A stretch of DNA of 64,000 bases, taken from assembly GCF_023507745.1 (NCBI RefSeq), contig NZ_JALPZO010000061.1, positions 1-64,000 of the forward strand, in the 5' to 3' direction. The notes beneath the pieces were generated by a model that was not told where the DNA came from, made no database searches, and was given only the letters and a program-made list of their open reading frames with translations. Positions 58,436-64,000 of this stretch are shown piece by piece. Origin of the DNA: Vreelandella olivaria. GTDB taxonomy: Bacteria; Pseudomonadota; Gammaproteobacteria; Pseudomonadales; Halomonadaceae. Position 1 is the stretch's first letter. Each line of letters starts with the position of its first letter. The position numbers and the translations under genes are program-made.

Positions 58436-58940
58436 ATGCCACGCGGTGTGTTGTTTGCCAAAACACTTTTGTTAACCTGCAGCTTGCTGCTAAGCATCCC
58501 ACTTCCGGCCTCGGATGGGGTCGGGAACAGCGCGCCATCTTCCGGCCCAGTGGAGACGGTACACGGGCTATCCCTTTACGATAGCCCTGAACTGCCAGCA
58601 GATTTTGCCTACTTCCCTCACGTCAATCCGCTGGCTCCGAAAGGCGGCACCATCACTCACACAGCGGTAGGCAGCAGCTTTGACTCCACAAACCCGTTTA
58701 TCATTCGTGGTACGCCGGTTACCGGTATTTCACAAATTTACGACACCCTGATGGCCAGCAACCCAAACGAACCGTTTAGCTTGTACGGTTTGCTGGCGGA
58801 AGGTGTGCGTCTTGATCCCCATCGGGAATGGATAGAGTTTGACCTGAGACCAGAAGCGCGTTTTCAGGATGGCGAACCGGTAACCGCTTATGACGTGGTG
58901 TTCTCACTCAACCTGCTGCGCGAAGAGGGCAACCCTTTTT
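58436..58940 (+). pseudogene. yejA: yejA remnant: 5' part of binding protein
   Basis: Encodes the signal peptide (LLLTCSLLLSIPLPAS) and first 168 or so residues of a family-5 peptide-binding protein of the YejA type (SLYDSPELPADFAYFPHVNP, AVGSSFDSTNPFIIRGTPV). The match stops in EEGNPF and the frame then reads 40 or so unrelated residues to a stop at 59110. A full YejA is about 600 residues. The remainder was lost in the same deletion that created the yejF remnant. Non-functional by inference. Confidence 0.85.
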
Positions 58941-59447
58941 CAGGACCCCTATGGCGCGCTCTCACCACGCATGCCCGTCTTCGATATTGTCAGCGAAGGA
59001 TTACGCTTTCACTATCCCAAGCTAACGGCGGGCGAAGTGACCCAGCGCGTACATCAAACCTTGAGAGAAGTGGGGCTCCCGGAAAGTTGCGCCGCCCGTT
59101 ACCCCCATGAATTTTCAGGCGGCCAACGCCAGCGTATAGCGGTAGCACGGGCTATTATTCTGGAGCCGGAGCTGTTGGTACTGGATGAACCTACCTCGGC
59201 ACTGGATCGTAGCGTGCAAAAACAGCTGGTAACGTTACTGCGCGAGTTACAGGCCCGCCGCCAGTTAAGCTATCTGTTTATCAGCCATGACCTTGCGGTA
59301 GTGCGGGCAATGGCGCATCGGGTAATGGTGTTAAAAGATGGCGAAGTCGTCGAGCAAGGGCCTTGTCTTGAGGTACTGGCAGCCCCTCAGCACTCTTATA
59401 CCAAAGCGCTGATCAAGGCCGCTCATTTGCAGGATCTTCCTGCCTGA
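58930..59447 (+). pseudogene. yejF: yejF remnant: 3' part of ABC ATPase
   Basis: Encodes only the C-terminal half of the second ATPase domain of a YejF-type protein: Q-loop FQDPYGALSPRM, signature FSGGQRQRIAVARAI, Walker B LLVLDEPTSALD, and H-loop FISHDLAVVRAM. The Walker A and the whole first domain are missing. Joined out of frame to yejA around CCCTTTTTCAGG (58932-58943). yejB and yejE are gone entirely. Confidence 0.85.
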
Positions 59448-59516
59448 AGATAGTTTTAGTAAGTAGGTGATGGATGTTATGAGAAACAAGATAACGGTAT
59501 AAATACAATTTGTTTA

Positions 59517-60221
59517 TTAAAAACGGGCAACCTCTTCTGCCGTCAGCTCCCGCCACTCACCAGGGGCCAGGTCATCTGGCAACACCAGCTTACCTATCGA
59601 CCGCCGATGTAACGCATTGACGTGATTACCCAGGGCAGCAAACATTCGCTTTACCTGATGATAACGCCCTTCCGTTATGGTCAACTCCGCCTGCCGGGGG
59701 GCTAAAAAGCGTAGTACTGCTGGCTGAGTTGGCGTCTCCTCACCGTCCAGGAGGATTCCTTCCGCGACGTGATTGATTGCCGCTTGGGCGGCCTCGCCTT
59801 CCATAGGCTCGCCAAGATCGGCTATATAGACTTTGGCGCAGCGATGCCGCGGGGAGGTGACGCGATGGGACCACTGTCCATCGTCGGTTAACAGTAACAG
59901 CCCCGTGGTATCAACATCCAGCCGCCCCACTGGCTGCAAGCGCTCTACTTTCGGCAGGTCAATCATATCAATCACCCGCGGATACAGTCCTCTCCGTGCG
60001 GTACACTCAACATCGACAGGTTTATGCATCATAAGATAACGCAGCCCGACTAATGTCAGCGTTTCTCCATTGAATTTTACAACATCGCGCTCGATATCCA
60101 CCCGAGTGGCAGACTGCTTGACCGGTTCCCCGTTCAGTGTCACCTCTCCATTCTTTAACGCGCGTTTGGCGAGACTGCGGGTTAACGGCGTCGTTTCACT
60201 TAGAAAGCGATCAAGGCGCAT
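59517..60221 (-). CDS. rsuA: 16S rRNA pseudouridine synthase RsuA
   Basis: A 234-residue RsuA-family enzyme. S4-like N-terminal domain (MRLDRFLSETTPLTRSLAKR), then the catalytic RLQPVGRLDVDTTGLLLLTD with the key Asp, and TEGRYHQVKRMFAALGNHV. Makes pseudouridine 516 in 16S rRNA. Ends near a terminator-free stretch shared with the yejF remnant. Confidence 0.92.
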   Translation of the reverse strand: MRLDRFLSETTPLTRSLAKRALKNGEVTLNGEPVKQSATRVDIERDVVKFNGETLTLVGLRYLMMHKPVDVECTARRGLYPRVIDMIDLPKVERLQPVGRLDVDTTGLLLLTDDGQWSHRVTSPRHRCAKVYIADLGEPMEGEAAQAAINHVAEGILLDGEETPTQPAVLRFLAPRQAELTITEGRYHQVKRMFAALGNHVNALHRRSIGKLVLPDDLAPGEWRELTAEEVARF

Positions 60222-60223
60222 GA

Positions 60224-61036
60224 TTAGCCAACTCCTGGCAGTAATAAAAAGCGGTCGGCATCTTGCCAGGCTGGGAATTTTTCACGAAAGGCATCCAGGT
60301 CCGTTTTGTTCAGTGTCCCCGTTTCTATAAACGGAGTATTTGCGGGGTAGTCGATCAGTGGCTCACCCTTAAAATCGACCAGCATGGAGTCGCCGCTGTA
60401 CGCAAGCCCTTTGGCATCCTCTCCAACACGGTTGACTCCCACCACATAGGCAAGATTTTCCACCGCTCGGGCCTGAAGCAGTGTCCGCCAGGGGTGCCTG
60501 CGGGGGGCGGGCCAATTGGCGACGCACAGCAGCGCATCATACTCGAAATGTTCATCTTCCGCTGGCTGTTGGCGCATCCACACGGGAAACCGCAGGTCAT
60601 AGCACACACTTAGCAGCAGTTTAAATCCCTTTAACTCAACAAGTTGGCGGTGTTTCCCCATGCCGTAACGTTCATGCTCCCCTGCCATACGAAACAGGTG
60701 CTGTTTATCGTAATAGCTTACACTGCCGTCCGGCGTCGCCCATACCATACGGTTGAAGTATTGCCCTCCATCCACAATAGCGACACTGCCTGTTACTACA
60801 CAGCCCCGTGCCTTCGCTTGCTGTTTAAGCCAGGCAACGCTTTGGCTTTCTGCCATAGGCTGGGCCATTTCCCGCGAATTCATGGTAAAGCCGGTGGCAA
60901 ACATCTCGGGCAGGACAATCAGGTCGGTATCGCGGCTATCCAGCTCGCCCAGTAGTTGTTCAAGATGAGCGTGATTTGCCTGGGGGTCTTCCCAACGTAA
61001 ATCGCATTGTACCAAGCTCGTTTTCAGTTGACTCAT
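60224..61036 (-). CDS. Omega-amidase (nitrilase superfamily, YafV-like)
   Basis: A 270-residue nitrilase-fold hydrolase. Catalytic triad Glu in DLIVLPEMFATGFTM, Lys in SYYDKQHLFRMAGE, Cys in LLLSVCYDLRFPVW. Matches YafV omega-amidase, which deamidates alpha-ketoglutaramate. Its stop is two bases before rsuA, so the two genes are probably co-transcribed. ATG 61036 gives the family length. Confidence 0.9.
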   Translation of the reverse strand: MSQLKTSLVQCDLRWEDPQANHAHLEQLLGELDSRDTDLIVLPEMFATGFTMNSREMAQPMAESQSVAWLKQQAKARGCVVTGSVAIVDGGQYFNRMVWATPDGSVSYYDKQHLFRMAGEHERYGMGKHRQLVELKGFKLLLSVCYDLRFPVWMRQQPAEDEHFEYDALLCVANWPAPRRHPWRTLLQARAVENLAYVVGVNRVGEDAKGLAYSGDSMLVDFKGEPLIDYPANTPFIETGTLNKTDLDAFREKFPAWQDADRFLLLPGVG

Positions 61037-61107
61037 GCCAGCCTCCTTTGTGCCAGTGTATTCGCCAAATGTGTGATAGATTAGCATTTTTAATTAATGA
61101 GGCTGCT

Positions 61108-62013
61108 ATGTTTCCACCTGGGCCACGGAATCCTGACGCGGTGAAAGGCGTCATGTTTGGTTTAACTGCCTATACCATGTGGGGGTGCTTCCCGCTATTT
61201 TTTGCCCTTTTTGATGGCATTCCCGCTTTTGAAATTTTGATTCATCGGATTTTGTGGTCGTGCCTCTTCCTGGTAGGGCTCATTAGTGTGTTAAGGCGCT
61301 GGCCGCCTGTGGTTGCTGCACTGGTTCATCCTAAACGTCTGGGACGTGTATTGGCCTGTGCGCTACTGATTGCCTTCAATTGGGGAATCTATATCTATGC
61401 GGTGGAAAGCAAGCAGGTATTACAGGCCAGTTTAGGCTACTTCCTGACCCCATTGGTCAATGTGGCGCTGGGGATGCTGGTTTTGCGTGAAATCATGGCA
61501 CGCCTGCAATTGGTCGCACTAGGGCTGGCAAGCCTCGCCATTGCCATCCAATTTGTCATGCTTGGAGAGCTGCCCTGGATCAGCCTGCTGCTGGGACTTA
61601 GCTTCGGCAGCTATGGATTGTTTCGTAAACAGATACCCCTTGATGGGCTATCAGGTCTGTTTGTGGAGACACTACTGTTATTCCCCTTGGCATTAATGGC
61701 ACTCACCTGGCTTAGCTGGCAGGGTGAGTCCCACTTTTCACATGACACGTTCACGTCGATACTGCTCATGGTCAGTGGTGTATTAACTGCCCTGCCCCTG
61801 ATGGCGTTCGCTGGTGCCGCCCGACGTCTACGCCTATCCACACTGGGGTTTCTCATGTATATCAATCCCAGTATCCAGTTCTTGATTGCACTCCTCATTT
61901 TCGGTGAGCCATTAGGTATGGTTCAACTGGCTACCTTTATGATGATTTGGGCAGGGCTGGCCCTCTATTCCTGGTCCTCCTGGCAATCACGCACGCGCCA
62001 GGCTGTGAGCTGA
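61108..62013 (+). CDS. rarD: RarD family EamA transporter
   Basis: A 301-residue inner-membrane protein with ten hydrophobic segments. Family start motif KGVMFGLTAYTMWGCFPLFF and the NWGIYIYAVESKQVLQASLG segment identify RarD. The transported substrate is not settled. Divergent from the omega-amidase gene; start ATG 61108 follows GAGG. Confidence 0.92.
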   Translation: MFPPGPRNPDAVKGVMFGLTAYTMWGCFPLFFALFDGIPAFEILIHRILWSCLFLVGLISVLRRWPPVVAALVHPKRLGRVLACALLIAFNWGIYIYAVESKQVLQASLGYFLTPLVNVALGMLVLREIMARLQLVALGLASLAIAIQFVMLGELPWISLLLGLSFGSYGLFRKQIPLDGLSGLFVETLLLFPLALMALTWLSWQGESHFSHDTFTSILLMVSGVLTALPLMAFAGAARRLRLSTLGFLMYINPSIQFLIALLIFGEPLGMVQLATFMMIWAGLALYSWSSWQSRTRQAVS

Positions 62014-63636
62014 TACGTTCGGTTTCGCAACCGTTAACACTATTGCGTTACTGTCATGGGTACGCTCAGGCTGATACCCCACCCGGAAGCCACCCCAGTG
62101 TTTGCCGTTGACATAAATCGGTACCGAAAGGTCATGCATAATCTCACCGGTATCGCGCTTATAGGTTTGCAGCAGCAGTGGCTTTTCATGGGCACCACAG
62201 CGACTACCGGTGGGGTCGTTAAAGATCCGCTTGCTACGACAGTAGGCCAGGTCATGTTCATAGTCACCTGTGGGCGCTCGGCTAACCGCCTCATTATGAG
62301 TCGGAACATAGCCGTTACGGTCGCAGGCAATCGCGTAGCTTAAACGGTATTGAGACAGTAATGGTTCTTGCAGGCTAGGTAGATGCTGGTCTGTAAACTC
62401 ATCAAATCCCGTGTGATACAAGGGAGGCTGTGTACCGGGGATATCACGGTAGTTCGGTTGAAACAGGGCCGCCTGGGTTATCTGCCCACTGCCAAGTGCC
62501 TTTTCAAATAACTTTCCAATCCTGTCTGCTACCTGTCGCGCCGCGATAAATACCTGCTGATGCCGTCCTTCAAGACGTTGCTGCGCCAGCTCACCATCGA
62601 CACCTTCCGCTGCGTCCATTAGCGCACGGGCCTGGGCCGCCAAGTCATGCATGTTGCGGTTTCCTTCGTCCACATCCGCTTCCAGTTGGCGCAGGCTATC
62701 GGCAACCGTTTGGCTATGCTCTTTTGTGTTTGCCATTGCTTTGGCAACACTGGTAATTTCCTGCTGCACCTGATCAAAATCCTGGGTGATCGTCGCCAGG
62801 CTTCCCCCCACGTTCGTCATACTCTGGGACCGCTCACGAATACGGGTCATTAACGCTCCCATGGTTGACACCACGCTATGACCGCTCTGATGCATGTCCT
62901 TCACCAGTTCATCAACACTCTGAGTGGCAGTTGAGGTTTTATGCGCCAGGTTGCGTACCTCTCCGGCAACAACCGCAAACCCTTTGCCATGCTCCCCAGC
63001 CCGCGCTGCCTCAATGGAGGCATTCAATGAAAGCAGGTGGGTCTGCTCGGCAATGCCCTCGATCATAGAGGTCACACTGCGTACCCGCTCAATTTTATCA
63101 TTCAGCGCCGTCAGCATCGCCAACGCCTGATCGGACTGCTCAGCCACCTCGGTCAGATCATTAATGATATCTGCCAGCTCGCTATGGTTATGGTGGCTGG
63201 CCTCGCGGGCACTTTCAGCCAGTGCTGCCACCTGAGTGGCACTGCTGCTTACCTGCATAATGGCAGCATTGATGGCATTCATGCTGGAAGATGCATCTCT
63301 GGCCATGATTTCCTGTTTGGCCAGACGTTGATCCATAAGATCAGCGTAGTGAGAAACCTCTGCTGAGGCTATTGCGGTACTACTGGCACGCGCCATCAAC
63401 CGATAAGCCATTGCGCGTAGCAGGCCGTAATCACGTAGTGGGCCGATCCAACGTATTGAGGTATCCAGACGATGTGGGTTTGCATGGTAAATCCCCATCA
63501 GCGCATTAAATACCAGGCCAGCTCCAGCGAGCAGAGCGCCCAGTAAAGCAACATAGGACAACAAGTTACTTTGTGACACCAGCCAGGTGGAACCACCCAG
63601 CAGTACCAGAGGCAGCAGAAAACGAAACAGTCGCAT
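61987..63636 (-). CDS. Methyl-accepting chemotaxis protein, C-terminal sensor
   Basis: A 549-residue receptor. Two N-terminal membrane segments (LLPLVLLGGSTWLVS, YVALLGALLAGAGLVFNAL) are followed at once by the signalling coiled coil, with the hairpin tip EQTHLLSLNASIEAARAGEHGKG-type sequence. The expected periplasmic sensor is absent. Instead residues about 375-545 form a sensor-like beta domain (GRHQQVFIAARQVADRIGKL, VPIYVNGKHWGGFRVGYQPE) at the C-terminus. The 3' end overlaps rarD by 27 bp tail to tail. Ligand unknown. Confidence 0.85.
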   Translation of the reverse strand: MRLFRFLLPLVLLGGSTWLVSQSNLLSYVALLGALLAGAGLVFNALMGIYHANPHRLDTSIRWIGPLRDYGLLRAMAYRLMARASSTAIASAEVSHYADLMDQRLAKQEIMARDASSSMNAINAAIMQVSSSATQVAALAESAREASHHNHSELADIINDLTEVAEQSDQALAMLTALNDKIERVRSVTSMIEGIAEQTHLLSLNASIEAARAGEHGKGFAVVAGEVRNLAHKTSTATQSVDELVKDMHQSGHSVVSTMGALMTRIRERSQSMTNVGGSLATITQDFDQVQQEITSVAKAMANTKEHSQTVADSLRQLEADVDEGNRNMHDLAAQARALMDAAEGVDGELAQQRLEGRHQQVFIAARQVADRIGKLFEKALGSGQITQAALFQPNYRDIPGTQPPLYHTGFDEFTDQHLPSLQEPLLSQYRLSYAIACDRNGYVPTHNEAVSRAPTGDYEHDLAYCRSKRIFNDPTGSRCGAHEKPLLLQTYKRDTGEIMHDLSVPIYVNGKHWGGFRVGYQPERTHDSNAIVLTVAKPNVSAHSLARA

Positions 63637-63860
63637 ATGAAGTACTCTTTTTTAATTGACGTTATTGAGCAGCGCTGGCGATATGAAAGGATTAGCGTAC
63701 CTTTCTCAGTCAGCTTAACGGGTTGTGCTGATGAATGAAGTAGCACTTTGGGGGCAGAGATAACGCTTAAATAGAGCCGTAAACGTTTCCATAACGCGCT
63801 AAACTAGCGCTTTGAAGAAAACACACATGTTTTGTCATCAGGCGTACACCTTGGGAGCTT
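63637..63860. other. Intergenic region ahead of SulP gene
   Basis: 224 bp with a perfect inverted repeat GCGCTA-AAC-TAGCGC (63796-63810) upstream of the SulP-type start. A weak sigma-28-like sequence (minus TTAA, 15 bp, TACGCTAA) could serve the chemotaxis gene. No gene is seen. Confidence 0.35.
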
Positions 63861-64000
63861 ATGTTCAAGCGTTATTTGCCCATTCTGACCTGGCTGCCCC
63901 ACTACCATAAGCGACTGCTTGGTGCTGATGTGATGGCAGGGTTAATCGTGACCATCATGGTCATTCCGCAGTCACTTGCATACGCCTTACTGGCAGGATT
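63861..64000 (+). CDS. SulP-family anion transporter, 5' part
   Basis: The first 46 codons of a gene that leaves the window. The peptide [20 protein letters not shown] and the next [20 protein letters not shown] contain the SulP signature of sulfate/bicarbonate transporters. GGAG precedes the ATG at 63861. A long membrane protein with a STAS domain is expected to the right. Confidence 0.85.
   Translation, partial: MFKRYLPILTWLPHYHKRLLGADVMAGLIVTIMVIPQSLAYALLAG

Overview
The window looks like a chromosome segment of a halophilic gammaproteobacterium of the Halomonas type. The evidence is gammaproteobacterial gene neighbourhoods (dnaQ-rnhA-yafS-like divergent from gloB-mltD) and Halomonas-like protein sequences. 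This is inference from gene content; no database was searched. About 44 kb of the 64 kb is mobile DNA stacked at one tRNA-Ser(UGA) gene, and the last 20 kb is ordinary chromosome.

Region 1 (1-5981) is part of a P4-like integrative element read on the minus strand. It carries a P4-type tyrosine integrase, an unknown gene, an AlpA-like regulator, a small duplicated-motif protein, a CHC2-type zinc-finger primase, a DUF3987 primase/helicase and an unknown gene whose 5' end is tandemly duplicated. The tip of an IS3-family element lies at the extreme left. The integrase reads away from a 62-bp copy of the tRNA-Ser 3' half (5982-6043), so this element probably sits downstream of the same tRNA in tandem with the prophage. 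Its far end is outside the window.

Region 2 (5982-44476) is an apparently intact, lambda/HK97-like siphovirus prophage of about 38.4 kb. It is bounded by the 62-bp direct repeat, and the right copy is the 3' part of the intact tRNA. The map is lambda mirrored. From right to left it has int and xis; a + strand early operon of about 18 small, ATGA-overlapping genes including rdgC and an HNH gene; a LexA-boxed 47-codon gene; a repressor without a peptidase domain; a divergent Cro-like gene; a Dam-type methylase; an O-like initiator with 45-bp iteron-like repeats; a P-like gene; a VRR-NUC nuclease; a late regulator candidate; and lysis genes (transglycosylase, holin, nested Rz/Rz1). Then follow HNH, small and large terminase, portal, protease, capsid, connectors, tail tube, the G/GT frameshift chaperones, tape measure, tip proteins, an SGNH-esterase tail fibre and a J-like tip protein. 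A separate block between the chaperones and the tape measure, bounded by terminators, holds an antirepressor under an apparent C4-type antisense RNA, a zinc-ribbon protein, a secreted protein and a two-helix membrane protein. Two unknown + strand genes lie between J and attL.

Region 3 (44415-64000) is chromosome: tRNA-Ser, a K+/H+ antiporter, an orphan NMT1/THI5-like binding protein, an esterase, a YhhQ-type transporter, propionyl-CoA synthetase, an ArsR-type regulator, SohB, an SCP2-like protein, nudC-dnaQ-rnhA-methyltransferase, gloB-mltD, a collapsed yejABEF operon (two out-of-frame remnants), rsuA, an omega-amidase, rarD, a chemotaxis receptor with an unusual domain order and the start of a SulP transporter.

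The most interesting points are a probable SOS-driven induction switch for a non-cleavable repressor, the C4/antirepressor island inside the tail operon, a 33-bp inverted repeat bracketing the tail-tip genes, a single-gene cassette between two covarying hairpin repeats, and the GTCAGT repeat arrays of the P4-like element.
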